A stretch of DNA of 64,000 nt from SZUA-547 sp963669315 (GTDB lineage: Bacteria; Pseudomonadota; Alphaproteobacteria; Rhodobacterales; Rhodobacteraceae): positions 1,984,001-2,048,000 of the forward strand of contig OY770021.1 of assembly GCA_963669315.1 (NCBI GenBank). Direction: 5' to 3'. Below are positions 27,372 through 36,095 of the stretch, in pieces; position 1 is the stretch's first letter; every line of letters begins with the position of its first letter. The notes beneath the pieces were generated by a model. The model searched no databases and was not told the DNA's origin. It worked only from the letters and a program-made list of their open reading frames with translations. Both the position numbers and the translations under genes were made by a program.

Positions 27372-27597
27372 GGTCCGGCCTTTGCCTCGACGCCACTAAC
27401 TCAAGCACGCAACATTATTCGCATGGTTGGGTCGCGACAAGCGCGTTTCGCAAGCGCACAAATGGATTTCCGCAGCGCAGCATGCCTTCAGAAGTTGCGC
27501 TGTCGGCGGACGAAAGCGAGAAACCCCTTTGACAGCGCCCCCAGCCTATGGCAATCGACCGCGTCTTATTCAACCACGCGGGACAAGCGATAATCCA

Positions 27598-28023
27598 ATG
27601 GCCAAACCTGAGTGGGGCGTTAAACGCGTATGCCCCGAATGCGCGACGCGGTTCTATGATTTGACCAAGGAACCTGCGGTTTGCCCGAAATGCGGCGCCG
27701 AGTTCCGTACCGAGGCGCTGAGCAAGGCGAAAGCCGCCAAGGCGGCCAAAACCGAAAGCAAAGCGAAGCCGGAAAAGGCATCGGACGCCGAGGACAAGGC
27801 GCTGGCGGATGATGACGACGATCTCATCGATGATGGCGACGACGTGGACGGCGACGCAGACGAATCAACGGACTCTGACGACGAGGCCGTGGTCGTTGCG
27901 GACGACGATGACGAGGATCTGCCGAAGGTCGATGATGATACCGTGCTAGACGATGACGAGGATGACGACGACATCGGCTCGCAGATCGAGATCGCACCCG
28001 ATGGCGAAGAGGAAGAGCGCTGA
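27598..28023 (+). CDS. TIGR02300-family acidic zinc-ribbon protein
   Basis: A 141-residue protein: an N-terminal zinc ribbon with two CxxC pairs (VCPECATRFYDL and VCPKCGAEF), a basic Lys/Ala linker (about 45-65) and a very acidic, low-complexity Asp/Glu tail. This matches the alphaproteobacterial TIGR02300 family of unknown function. It is divergent from phaZ. Acidic tails of this sort often mediate binding to basic partners, but nothing specific can be claimed. Confidence 0.85.
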   Translation: MAKPEWGVKRVCPECATRFYDLTKEPAVCPKCGAEFRTEALSKAKAAKAAKTESKAKPEKASDAEDKALADDDDDLIDDGDDVDGDADESTDSDDEAVVVADDDDEDLPKVDDDTVLDDDEDDDDIGSQIEIAPDGEEEER

Positions 28024-28109
28024 GGCGCGATTTTTCGCTTGAACGCTGGCGGCGGTGCTCCTAGGTTCCGCGCACGCTGACGGGGGAGACCTCGTGGCGA
28101 TATAGTTCT

Positions 28110-28185
<76 letters not shown>

Positions 28186-28193
28186 GAATAGGG

Positions 28194-28231
28194 AAAAACC
28201 GGGATGACGGCTGCGGCCTCTCCCGGTTTTT
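28194..28231 (+). terminator. rho-independent terminator of tRNA-Ala
   Basis: AAAAACCGGGA pairs with TCCCGGTTTTT around a 16-nt loop, followed by TCTTTTT. Confidence 0.75.
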
Positions 28232-28396
28232 CTTTTTGGGCCAGAGTTTCGCAGCTTACGCTGGCGACGAATTTGGTCGCCACATCGGGCCGACACCGGC
28301 TATGAAGATCCAATCACGTTGAGAATGAATTCTTGAACAGCCGAACTGATCCACCGACCGTTGGAAAACGAAATTGAATCGCCGAGGAGACGCGTA

Positions 28397-28576
28397 GTGA
28401 CAGATCTGGACCGGGAAGCCATTCGGGATATCGCCGAGCACGCCCTGGATATCGCCAATGAAGTATTGGAGGACGAATCTCCCGCGGATCGCACCCAGAG
28501 CCGGGGGCACATCGTTGGGGCGTTGATCAATGTGATGGGCGCCGCCTACTTTGCAGGGAAGAATTCCGGCGGCTGA
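28397..28576 (+). CDS. small hypothetical protein
   Basis: A 59-residue acidic protein from GTG 28397, chosen over an in-frame TTG at 28361 because GAGGAG lies 8 bp upstream. It is predicted mostly helical (DREAIRDIAEHALDIANEVLEDES, then GHIVGALINVMGAAYFAGKN). No family recognised. It sits between tRNA-Ala and the heat-shock pair. Confidence 0.55.
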   Translation: MTDLDREAIRDIAEHALDIANEVLEDESPADRTQSRGHIVGALINVMGAAYFAGKNSGG

Positions 28577-28637
28577 GTTTCCTGCGGTAGATCCCGATCC
28601 CGCAGGGTCACGCAAACTAACGTTTCCATCATCGAAA

Positions 28638-28666
28638 CTTGCCGCGCGGCGCTTCACTCCCCACAT
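28638..28666 (+). promoter_or_regulatory. possible heat-shock (RpoH) promoter of hsp20
   Basis: CTTGCCG, a 14-bp spacer and CCCCACATT resemble the sigma-32 pattern CTTGAAA-N14-CCCCATNT. It lies about 65 bp upstream of the Hsp20 start. The -35 tail deviates from consensus. Confidence 0.45.
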
Positions 28667-28731
28667 TTAGCGAGCAGGCGGAGGCCATAGCGGGTCCGCC
28701 AAACGAAGTCGCTTTATGAAGGGCTTGAGAA

Positions 28732-29145
28732 ATGACTCGCGTTACATTCGCGTCGCATCCGTTCCTTTTGGGATTTGAAGAGCTTGATCGCCTGGTGGAG
28801 CGCACCGCCAAGGCCAGCAATGACGGCTATCCGCCGTACAATATTGAGCAGCGTGGCGAGACCGCCTATCGCATTACGCTCGCGGTCGCCGGCTTTGCGG
28901 AGGACGATCTGTCGATCACGGTCGAGGACCATCAGCTCGTGATTCGCGGCCGGCAGAATGAGGCTGAAGACGACCGCGCCTATCTCCACCAGGGGATCGC
29001 CGCGCGTCAATTTCAGAAGGCCTTTGTGCTGGCCGAAAATGTGGAAGTGTCCGGCGCCAAATTGGCCAACGGGCTGTTGCATATCGAGCTGAAACGCGCC
29101 GCGCCCGAGCCGGTTGTACGGACCATCAAAATCACCAACGGCTGA
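28732..29145 (+). CDS. Hsp20/IbpA-type small heat-shock protein
   Basis: A 137-residue alpha-crystallin-domain chaperone. It shows the IbpA-like N-terminus (FASHPFLLGFEELDRLVERT), the domain core (YRITLAVAGFAEDDLSITVEDHQLVIRG), and a late GLLHIELKR strand. It binds unfolding proteins in the cytoplasm and passes them to DnaK/ClpB. The DUF1150 gene follows 15 bp downstream with a strong ribosome site, a frequent alphaproteobacterial pair. Confidence 0.92.
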   Translation: MTRVTFASHPFLLGFEELDRLVERTAKASNDGYPPYNIEQRGETAYRITLAVAGFAEDDLSITVEDHQLVIRGRQNEAEDDRAYLHQGIAARQFQKAFVLAENVEVSGAKLANGLLHIELKRAAPEPVVRTIKITNG

Positions 29146-29160
29146 GAAAGGAGGGCCAAC

Positions 29161-29403
29161 ATGTACGACACGTCCAGGAACGCGCTGAAATCCCTCGGGA
29201 TCGAGGCCGGAGAACGCATCGTCTATGTGCGCGAGGTCGCGCTGGATGAGATCACTGAAGAGGACGTCATCGCGGCCGAGGGGCTTGAAAAGCTCTACGC
29301 GGTCCATGACGGCGCCGGGAATCGGCTTGGCCTGTTCGGCGACCGGGAAACGGCGTTCTATGTCTCTCGTCAGCATGAACTGGCGCCGGTCAGCGTACAT
29401 TGA
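29161..29403 (+). CDS. DUF1150-family protein
   Basis: An 80-residue protein with GERIVYVREVALDEI and LYAVHDGAGNRLGLFGDRETAFYVSRQHEL, the conserved DUF1150 core. GAAAGGAGG stands directly upstream of ATG 29161. Function unknown; consistent linkage to small heat-shock genes suggests a role in stress. Confidence 0.85.
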   Translation: MYDTSRNALKSLGIEAGERIVYVREVALDEITEEDVIAAEGLEKLYAVHDGAGNRLGLFGDRETAFYVSRQHELAPVSVH

Positions 29404-29827
29404 CGTCGATTCGCCGAATCGACTCAGCAATGATCGTCGTCACCCACAGATCTAGATTTCCACCTAGGGTGAATCCAGTTCGCACAGGATTCGTTAAGAG
29501 CAGATCGAGTCACGATACTATATACTCATATATATAGACATTGGCGCACTTTGGCGCCCAACGAAGAGAATGACTGGCAAGTTGCCATCAAGATGAACGC
29601 CAGATGAACGGTGGTCATCTTCGGAGGTCTCAGACTTCCGAAGGGTGTGGCGGCGGAGGAGCCTGATTTTCGGGCGAAATCAGCCATTTGGGCGCTGCCC
29701 CGGCGCCCAGACAGGGGTGTTTCGCGTCTCGGCGCGCGCGTGTGTTTGCGCCACTAAAGCGAATGCGGAGCTCTAGTGTTCCGAGGACGTGGAATCGCCT
29801 TTCCCAGTTGCTTCTTGAGGTATCGAC
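29404..29827. other. 424-bp intergenic region with three consecutive hairpins
   Basis: No gene is recognisable. An AT-rich patch (about 29515-29545, TATATACTCATATATATAG) precedes three perfect or near-perfect stems within 95 bp: CTTCGGA/TCCGAAG (29619-29643), CTGATTT/AAATCAG (29663-29683) and TGGGCGC/GCGCCCA (29689-29709). This could be a small RNA or a long structured leader of the 62-residue protein gene that follows. Confidence 0.35.
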
Positions 29828-30016
29828 ATGAACCAGAGTCTTGAGTGCGAAGTCATCAGCGATCCAAACCCGACTCTCAGCTCCATCGCGATTTCGGACG
29901 CCAGAACAGGCGCCGCAGTGCTGATCGGATCCGCCAAGGAAGGCCGCGAACTTGCCGCTCTGATTGAGCGTGAAGCCCGCAGGCTGTGGCCCGATCCTTC
30001 TGATATTCTAAAGTGA
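29828..30016 (+). CDS. small hypothetical protein
   Basis: A 62-residue soluble protein from ATG 29828 with GAGG about 7 bp upstream. The sequence IAISDARTGAAVLIGSAKEG and LAALIEREARRLWPDPSDIL looks like a compact alpha/beta domain. Not recognised. It ends at a perfect 11-bp hairpin shared with ptsN. Confidence 0.5.
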   Translation: MNQSLECEVISDPNPTLSSIAISDARTGAAVLIGSAKEGRELAALIEREARRLWPDPSDILK

Positions 30017-30021
30017 CAGGA

Positions 30022-30048
30022 TGCTGCGCGGCTCACCGCCGCGCAGCA
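30022..30048. terminator. hairpin between convergent genes
   Basis: A perfect 11-bp stem TGCTGCGCGGC / GCCGCGCAGCA with a 5-nt loop lies between the ends of the small gene and ptsN. It has no clear U tract, so it is a possible bidirectional terminator. Confidence 0.4.
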
Positions 30049-30080
30049 ATATCCAATTCACATCAAAGGTCTGGCAGCGC

Positions 30081-30545
30081 TCAGGCCGCTCGGGACGGCG
30101 CGGCGTCGGTCAATATTGCAAAGATTGAGGAATCTTCCGCTGAAGCCCTCAGTTTGGCGCAGACGGACGGGTCGCGCAGCGTTCTGGAGACCCGCGCAAG
30201 CGCCTTCAGATGGGCGGCTCCGGCGTCTTCGGGCGCCAGGATCATGAAAACCAGATCGATCGGCTCGCCATCCATCGCGTCGAAATCGACGCCTTTCTCC
30301 AGACGAGCGAACAAGCCGTGAATTTCCTTCAAATCCGGCAAACGGGCGTGTGGAATCGCGACGCCCTTGCCCATGCCGGTCGGGCCGAGCCGCTCGCGCT
30401 CCAACAGGGCGTCGAACACCTGTCGCGATTCGACGCCATAGATATCGGCGGCGCGATTCGCCAACTCCTGAAGCAGATGCTTCTTGCTGGAGGTTTTCAG
30501 ACTTGGCGCGATCGCCTGTGTCGATAACAGATCGGATAGCTCCAT
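30081..30545 (-). CDS. ptsN: PTS IIA-like nitrogen-regulatory protein PtsN
   Basis: A 154-residue EIIA(Ntr) with the phosphorylated histidine in GVAIPHARLPDL (about residue 66) and ERERLGPTGMGKG before it. It takes phosphate from the PTSNtr relay and modulates nitrogen and potassium functions. It is last in the leftward run lptCAB-rpoN-hpf-ptsN, an order widely conserved in proteobacteria. Confidence 0.95.
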   Translation of the reverse strand: MELSDLLSTQAIAPSLKTSSKKHLLQELANRAADIYGVESRQVFDALLERERLGPTGMGKGVAIPHARLPDLKEIHGLFARLEKGVDFDAMDGEPIDLVFMILAPEDAGAAHLKALARVSRTLRDPSVCAKLRASAEDSSIFAILTDAAPSRAA

Positions 30546-30590
30546 ATCGTTCCTGTCCTCCCCAGAATCGGGGCGCCGTCGTCGTTGCGA

Positions 30591-31172
30591 TTACAACGCG
30601 GCGAGGTTTTTTGGGTCAATCCAGCCGATGTTTCCGTCGTCGCGGCGAAACACGACATTCAGTCCCCCATGGGATTCGTTTTGGAACATCAGGAACGGAG
30701 AATCTTCAAATTCCATCTGCATGACGGCTTCGCCGACCGACAGGGCTTTGATGTCGGTGGTCATCTCGGCGATGACGATAGGCTGAAGACTCTCCGGTTC
30801 GTCATCCTCCGTCTCAGAGGCGGATGCGATCACATAAGCCGGCGCTGCGAAAGCCTCGATCGGCTCTGGCCGGGCTTTGTGGTGGTCCTTCAGGCGCCGC
30901 TTATAGCGACGGAGCTGCTTTTCGATCCGCTCCACGCCGCCGTCGAAGCTGGCGTAGATATCATTAGCCTGGCTAGACGCCTTCGCGGTCAGGCCAGTCG
31001 ATAGATGCACTGAAAAGTCGCAGCGAAAGCCGGGACCTTCTCGTGAAAAGGTGATCACGGAATCAACAGGCCGTTCACTGTATTTGCGAACAACCGTCTC
31101 TACCGTAGTGGTGACATGGCTTCGTAGAGCATCGCCAATGTCGATATGTTTGCCGTTCACCTGAATTCGCAT
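30591..31172 (-). CDS. hpf: long-form ribosome hibernation promoting factor
   Basis: A 193-residue protein with the S30AE N-terminal domain (MRIQVNGKHIDIGDALRSHV, IERIEKQLRRYKRRLKDHH) and a C-terminal domain (MQMEFEDSPFLMFQNESHGG, VVFRRDDGNIGWIDP) that marks the long type able to form 100S ribosome dimers unaided. It is 45 bp upstream of ptsN. Confidence 0.95.
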   Translation of the reverse strand: MRIQVNGKHIDIGDALRSHVTTTVETVVRKYSERPVDSVITFSREGPGFRCDFSVHLSTGLTAKASSQANDIYASFDGGVERIEKQLRRYKRRLKDHHKARPEPIEAFAAPAYVIASASETEDDEPESLQPIVIAEMTTDIKALSVGEAVMQMEFEDSPFLMFQNESHGGLNVVFRRDDGNIGWIDPKNLAAL

Positions 31173-31333
31173 GTTTCAGCAGTCCTTTCGGTTCGCGCGC
31201 AGCGTCGCCGCAGGATGCGATGGCGTGCTCTCGCTCGAGAGCGCGCGGAACCTAGTAATGCGGACGAAGTCTGTCAACTCGCGGAGAATGGCGTTCTCCG
31301 CCCGCGTTTTTTGAGGGGAAGCCGTGGCGACTG

Positions 31334-32866
31334 TCACGGTCGGTCCATCAGTGCACGTTTCGTCCGACGACGTTGGACGGAGGATGGGATACGCATAGCC
31401 TCACGATATTTGGTCACCGTCCTTCGCGCAATATCCACACCGTCGCGCCTGAGCATTCCGACGATTTTATCATCCGACAGGATTTTCTTTGGCTCCTCCG
31501 CGTCGATGAGTCGGCGGATGCGGTGGCGGATCGCCTCGGCCGAATGCGAGTCCCCGCCGCCGGTGGCTCCAATAGCGACAGTGAAGAAATATTTCAGTTC
31601 GAAAACGCCGCGCTCCGTCGACAGATACTTGTTTGAGGTCACGCGGCTTATGGTCGATTCATGCATGCCAATCTCTTCCGCCACGGCCTTCAGCGTCAGA
31701 GGTTTCAGCGCTGATACGCCGTCAACGAAGAATGCGTCCTGCTGACGCAGGATCTCGGCGGACACCTTCATAATTGTGTTGGCGCGCTGATCGAGGCTGC
31801 GCACCAGCCAGTTGGCGTGCTGCATTCGCTCAGTCAGCCATGTCCGGGCCCGGGCGTCGCCGCCCGCCTCAATCCGCGCCATGTAGCGACGGTCGATCAG
31901 AAGACGAGGCAGTGTTTCCGGGTTCAGTTCCACCATCCAGCCGCCATCAGGATTCCGCATGGCGAAAATGTCCGGGGTGATCGGAGCGGCCGCATCTCCC
32001 GACCAGGCGAATCCTGGGCGGGGCTCCAATGCGCGAATCTCCGCCTGCATTTCCGCAATATCATCGCGACCTACGCCGCAGATCTGGATCAGAGCCGCCG
32101 TATCCGCCCGGGCCAGAAGATCGAGGTTGCCGACCAGCGCCTCCATCGCCGGGTCGAATCGGTCCCGGTCACGAAGTTGCAAGGCGAGGCATTCAGGCAA
32201 GTCCCGCGCCCCGACGCCGGTTGGCTCGCAATCCTGAATCGCTGCAAGCGCAGCGTCTATGTCCGACGACCCTGCGCCGTAGCGCTGCGCGATTTCGTCC
32301 AGCGGCACCCGCAAATACCCGTCGGGATCGAGATCGCCGATAATCAGCTGCGCCAGAAGCGCCTGTTTCTGGGGCAGGCCGAGTAGTTCAACCTGCCGGC
32401 GCAGATGTTCGCCCAGCGACTGGAATTCGGCGTGTTCGGCATTGTCCAGATCGTCAAAGCCGCCGCCAGAGGCCGCCCGGCCGCCTGGGCCCGCGCTGGC
32501 CGATCCACCCGGCCCCAGGCCGGACGCGCCACGGGGGACCGGATCGGCGTCGGCGTAGAGATTGTCCAGCCCTCCGTCCAGGCGTTCACCGGCGTTTCGA
32601 GGGTCCTGATCCGCGATGGCGGTGGCCGTGTCCGCCTCAGGGCGCCGGGCGGCCGGGTTTTCGGACAGCGCGTGATCGCCAGTCTCGCCTCCCGCGCCGC
32701 CTTCCGGTTCGGCCAGGCGCAGCAACGGGTTGCCTTCGGCCTCCGCCGCGACATGTTCCTGGAGCTCAAGATTGGAGAGCTGCAGCAGTTTGATCGCCTG
32801 CTGCAGTTGTGGCGTCATCACCAGTTGCTGGTTCTGACGCAGTTCCAGGCGCGGTCCGATATTCAT
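31334..32866 (-). CDS. rpoN: RNA polymerase sigma-54 factor
   Basis: A 510-residue RpoN: an N-terminal glutamine-rich activator-interaction region (RLELRQNQQLVMTPQLQQAI), a variable acidic/Gly-rich linker, the core-binding and helix-turn-helix regions (MHESTISRVTSNKYLS), and the C-terminal RpoN box near ARRTVTKYREAMRIPSS that reads the -24 element. I take ATG 32866, which gives the typical family start; an upstream in-frame TTG at 32914 would add 16 residues. It serves the sigma-54 promoter seen ahead of glnK. Confidence 0.93.
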   Translation of the reverse strand: MNIGPRLELRQNQQLVMTPQLQQAIKLLQLSNLELQEHVAAEAEGNPLLRLAEPEGGAGGETGDHALSENPAARRPEADTATAIADQDPRNAGERLDGGLDNLYADADPVPRGASGLGPGGSASAGPGGRAASGGGFDDLDNAEHAEFQSLGEHLRRQVELLGLPQKQALLAQLIIGDLDPDGYLRVPLDEIAQRYGAGSSDIDAALAAIQDCEPTGVGARDLPECLALQLRDRDRFDPAMEALVGNLDLLARADTAALIQICGVGRDDIAEMQAEIRALEPRPGFAWSGDAAAPITPDIFAMRNPDGGWMVELNPETLPRLLIDRRYMARIEAGGDARARTWLTERMQHANWLVRSLDQRANTIMKVSAEILRQQDAFFVDGVSALKPLTLKAVAEEIGMHESTISRVTSNKYLSTERGVFELKYFFTVAIGATGGGDSHSAEAIRHRIRRLIDAEEPKKILSDDKIVGMLRRDGVDIARRTVTKYREAMRIPSSVQRRRTKRALMDRP

Positions 32867-32988
32867 GCGCGCGCCGACTGGCTGGGGGGGCGTCCGGCCA
32901 CTGAACAGTTCCAATCCTTCACACGGCGGGACGGCCCGCCGGTGCTTGCTTCATCCAAATTAGGGAGCTTTCAGCCGAAAGCCGCGGG

Positions 32989-33798
32989 TCAGATCTGGAA
33001 GCCTTCGCCCAGATACACCCTGCGCACGGCTTCATCCTTCACGACGTCCTCGGGCGCCCCTGTCATCAGTACCTGGCCATCATGCAAGATATAGGCCCGA
33101 TCGATGATGCCGAGAGTTTCCCGCACATTGTGGTCGGTTATCAAGACCCCGATGCCGCGATCTTTAAGATGTGCGACAAGGTCGCGGATATCGCCTACGG
33201 CGATTGGATCGACGCCAGCGAAGGGCTCGTCCAGCAGAACATAGGCCGGGCGCGCGGCAAGGCAGCGGGCGATCTCGACTCGGCGGCGCTCACCGCCCGA
33301 CAGGGCCACCGCCGGGGACTGACGCAGATGGGTGATCGAAAACTCGCCCAGAAGCTCGTCCAGCGCGCGCGCGCGGGTCGCGCTGTCTTTTTCGACCAGT
33401 TCCAGCACCGCGCGGATGTTCTCTTCGACTGTCAGGCCACGGAAAATCGACGCTTCCTGCGGCAAATAGCCGACGCCCAGCCGCGCTCGGCGGTACATCG
33501 GCAGTTCGGTCACGTCGCGCCCATCGACGATGATCCGGCCGGCGTCCGGCTGGATCAGGCCGGTGATCATGTAAAAGCACGTTGTCTTCCCGGCCCCGTT
33601 CGGCCCCAGAAGCCCAACCGCCTCGCCACGTTTGAGATAAAGGCTGACATTGCGTGCGACCGGCCGCTTTCTGAAGCTCTTGCCTATATTGTCGGCGATC
33701 AATCCGAAGCCCGGAAGGTGCGTCCCAGTCTTGGGCGTGGCGTCAGATGCGGCGTATTCGCTGTGGGGCGTTTCCCCCTCGGGATTCGAACTCAGCAC
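32989..33798 (-). CDS. lptB: LPS export ABC transporter ATPase LptB
   Basis: A 269-residue ATPase: Walker A GPNGAGKTT (about residue 66), Q loop YLPQEASIF, signature LSGGERRRVEIAR, Walker B YVLLDEPFAG and switch histidine TDHN. It has an N-terminal extension of about 33 residues beyond E. coli LptB (possibly an early start; MLSSNPEGE). It powers lipopolysaccharide transport with LptFG, which are encoded elsewhere. Confidence 0.95.
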   Translation of the reverse strand: MLSSNPEGETPHSEYAASDATPKTGTHLPGFGLIADNIGKSFRKRPVARNVSLYLKRGEAVGLLGPNGAGKTTCFYMITGLIQPDAGRIIVDGRDVTELPMYRRARLGVGYLPQEASIFRGLTVEENIRAVLELVEKDSATRARALDELLGEFSITHLRQSPAVALSGGERRRVEIARCLAARPAYVLLDEPFAGVDPIAVGDIRDLVAHLKDRGIGVLITDHNVRETLGIIDRAYILHDGQVLMTGAPEDVVKDEAVRRVYLGEGFQI

Positions 33799-33804
33799 GC
33801 TGCG

Positions 33805-34380
33805 CTACTCCGCCGTACCCGGTTGAAACACGCTCTGCACGCGCCCGCCGCCGGAACCTTCAACCTTGCCGAAGCCAGTGTTCAAATCGATGTTCAACAC
33901 CTCGCCGCGGATTGCGTTCGCGCCCTGGGTGAGAATCACGTCCCCGGTCATCTTGATCTTGCCGGTCTCGACATCATAGTCGGCGCGCTCTCCTTTGGCG
34001 GATTCGGCCCCATTGGTAAGAAATACCGAGCCGACCGCGACAACCCGGCGAATCGCGCCGGTCTCGTCTTCGGCCGCTCCGGCAGACTGACTTCCGTCAG
34101 AGTCCTGATCGAAATACACATCCAGACGATCCGAGGTAAGCACCATCGTGCCCTGCTTGGCCTCGACGGAGCCGCTGAAGACGGCGATCTGATCGGCCTG
34201 GCTCACTTCAAGGCTGTCCGAGACGATCTCTATCGGCTGAGAGGAATCATGTTTCAGGCCACCGAACGGCGTATCGGCGCTATGCGCGACGCCTGTGCTG
34301 GCAAGCATGATTGCGACTCCCGCCAGCGCGGCCTTAACTGCGCCATATCGTTTCGCCATCGGATGATGTTTCGCCAGCAT
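33805..34380 (-). CDS. lptA: LPS transport periplasmic protein LptA
   Basis: A 191-residue OstA-like beta-jellyroll protein with a signal peptide (hydrophobic VKAALAGVAIMLASTGVAHSA). The repeat-like strands IEIVSDSLEVSQADQIAVFSG and DYDVETGKIKMTGDVILTQG are typical. It bridges the periplasm between LptC and LptD. An internal ATG at 34359 (MAKRYG) may be the true start. It ends 7 bp before lptB. Confidence 0.9.
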   Translation of the reverse strand: MLAKHHPMAKRYGAVKAALAGVAIMLASTGVAHSADTPFGGLKHDSSQPIEIVSDSLEVSQADQIAVFSGSVEAKQGTMVLTSDRLDVYFDQDSDGSQSAGAAEDETGAIRRVVAVGSVFLTNGAESAKGERADYDVETGKIKMTGDVILTQGANAIRGEVLNIDLNTGFGKVEGSGGGRVQSVFQPGTAE

Positions 34381-34385
34381 GGCTG

Positions 34386-35087
34386 CTATTTTCCTTCGCC
34401 TGTCCGACTGTCGTCAGACTCGCCCCCCGGCGCAGAGTCGGTGTCGTTCGTCGCGTTCGGACGAAACACCACCCGGACGCCGCCGTCAAACGTTACGACG
34501 TGATTTCCGTTCTCATCGCGCACAGCGCGCATCGATCCGGCCTCCAGTCGGCCATCCGGACCCCATGCTTCGATCGGCGTGTCGGTAACGACAGTGTTGG
34601 CCCTGCCGTTCAGTCTCGCCGCCTCCGTGCGAACGCTATAACCGTCGGAACTGTCAATCGCGACGCCATTTTCAAGTTTAAGGCGGCGCTTGCGCGGCCA
34701 ATACAGCCCGTTTGGGGCCGTCAGTGTCAGCGATCGGCCGTCGTTCAGATTGATTTCTCCCTCCAGTTCGCCAAGCTCGATCTTCTTCGGGTTGGGGCCG
34801 TCGGGCAAAGCCCAGGCGGCGCGCAATACATATGGCTCTCCGTTTTCCGTGTCGCCGGAGAAGCGAGGAGAGAACAGGCGAAGGCCGTCGCCCAGAGCTG
34901 CGCGATCTTCTGGGTTCAGTCCCAGTCCATCGCCCAACTTGTCGCGCGGGGCGAGGAAGATCGCCGCCAGCGTCGCCACGGCGATCAGCGGCAAGGCGAC
35001 CTTAAGCTTGCGCACGCGGCGCGTATAGCCGTCCGCGCCCTTGTCGGGGCGGGCGATCGGCGTCACGTCTCGCTCGAACCCGGCCAT
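34386..35087 (-). CDS. lptC: LPS export system protein LptC
   Basis: A 233-residue bitopic protein: a basic cytoplasmic N-terminus, one membrane helix (VALPLIAVATLAAIFLA, about 30-46), and a periplasmic jellyroll (LTLTAPNGLYWPRKRRLKLE, NTVVTDTPIEAWGPDGRLEA). It receives LPS from LptBFG and hands it to LptA. It lies 5 bp upstream of lptA. Confidence 0.88.
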   Translation of the reverse strand: MAGFERDVTPIARPDKGADGYTRRVRKLKVALPLIAVATLAAIFLAPRDKLGDGLGLNPEDRAALGDGLRLFSPRFSGDTENGEPYVLRAAWALPDGPNPKKIELGELEGEINLNDGRSLTLTAPNGLYWPRKRRLKLENGVAIDSSDGYSVRTEAARLNGRANTVVTDTPIEAWGPDGRLEAGSMRAVRDENGNHVVTFDGGVRVVFRPNATNDTDSAPGGESDDSRTGEGK

Positions 35088-35096
35088 GGCGCAGCC

Positions 35097-36086
35097 TCAG
35101 ACCACGCCTGCGCGAAGACAGTCGTGAATGTGCAGCAGCCCGACCGGCTCTTCTGGTCGCCCGTCCGCATCGCGCTCCGCAACGAACAGCGCGGTGATAC
35201 GGCGTTCCTGCATGCGTTTGACCGCCTCCTGCGCGAAGGCGGCGGGTCGGATGGTGATGGGGTTCCGGGTGGCGACCTCGCCGGCGGTTCGCTCCAACAG
35301 GCGGTCCATATTGCGCCTGAGATCGCCATCGGTAATCACGCCTGCGATGCGTCCGTCTGAGCTTACGACAGCCGCGACGCCGAAGCCCTTCGACGTGATG
35401 GTGAGCAGCGTATCAGTCATCGGTGTGTCTATCGATACGACCGGCAAATCCTCGCCCGAATGCATCAGCCCGCTGACCTGCAACAGCGCGGAGCCAAGCT
35501 TGCCGCCGGGATGGTACTTTCGAAACTCCTCCGGAGTGAATTCGCGCCGCTCCATCAACGCCACGGCCAGCGCGTCGCCCAATGCGATCGTCAATGTCGT
35601 CGATGTCGTCGGCGCCATCCCCACATGGCAGGCTTCTGGCGCCTTTGGCAGCACCAATGCGATGTCGGCGGCTTTCAAAAGCGTTGATTCCGGCTTGCTG
35701 GCGACCCCGATCAGCGGAATTCCGAAGCGGCGGGTGTGGCCGATCATGTCCGCCAACTCCGGCGTTTCACCGGAGTTGGACAGCATTAAGGCCAGATCGT
35801 TTTTAGTCAGCATGCCCAGATCGCCATGGCTGGCCTCGCCCGGATGGACAAAGTTCGCCGGCGTGCCGGTGGAGGCGAGGGTCGCTGCGATCTTGCGCCC
35901 CACATGGCCTGATTTGCCCATGCCAGAGACGATCACCCGGCCCCTGACCTTCAGCATCGCCTCAACGGCGTCGGCGAAGGGTTCCGTCAGCGTATCAGAG
36001 AAGCCCGCCAGGGCGTCCGCTTCGATTTTCAGAACACGCCGGCCTGTGGCCAGCGCTGACGCAGCGGTTTGGTCGCTTGCAGTCAT
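35097..36086 (-). CDS. kdsD: D-arabinose 5-phosphate isomerase (KdsD/KpsF)
   Basis: A 329-residue SIS-CBS-CBS protein. The SIS domain carries VSGMGKSGHVGRKIAATLAS and the GEASHGDLGM loop; two CBS repeats follow from about residue 210 (GVAAVVSSDGRIAGVITDGD). It makes arabinose 5-phosphate, the precursor of the Kdo sugar of LPS, and is first of the LPS block with lptC 9 bp downstream. Confidence 0.93.
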   Translation of the reverse strand: MTASDQTAASALATGRRVLKIEADALAGFSDTLTEPFADAVEAMLKVRGRVIVSGMGKSGHVGRKIAATLASTGTPANFVHPGEASHGDLGMLTKNDLALMLSNSGETPELADMIGHTRRFGIPLIGVASKPESTLLKAADIALVLPKAPEACHVGMAPTTSTTLTIALGDALAVALMERREFTPEEFRKYHPGGKLGSALLQVSGLMHSGEDLPVVSIDTPMTDTLLTITSKGFGVAAVVSSDGRIAGVITDGDLRRNMDRLLERTAGEVATRNPITIRPAAFAQEAVKRMQERRITALFVAERDADGRPEEPVGLLHIHDCLRAGVV

Positions 36087-36095
36087 CGGCGTTCC

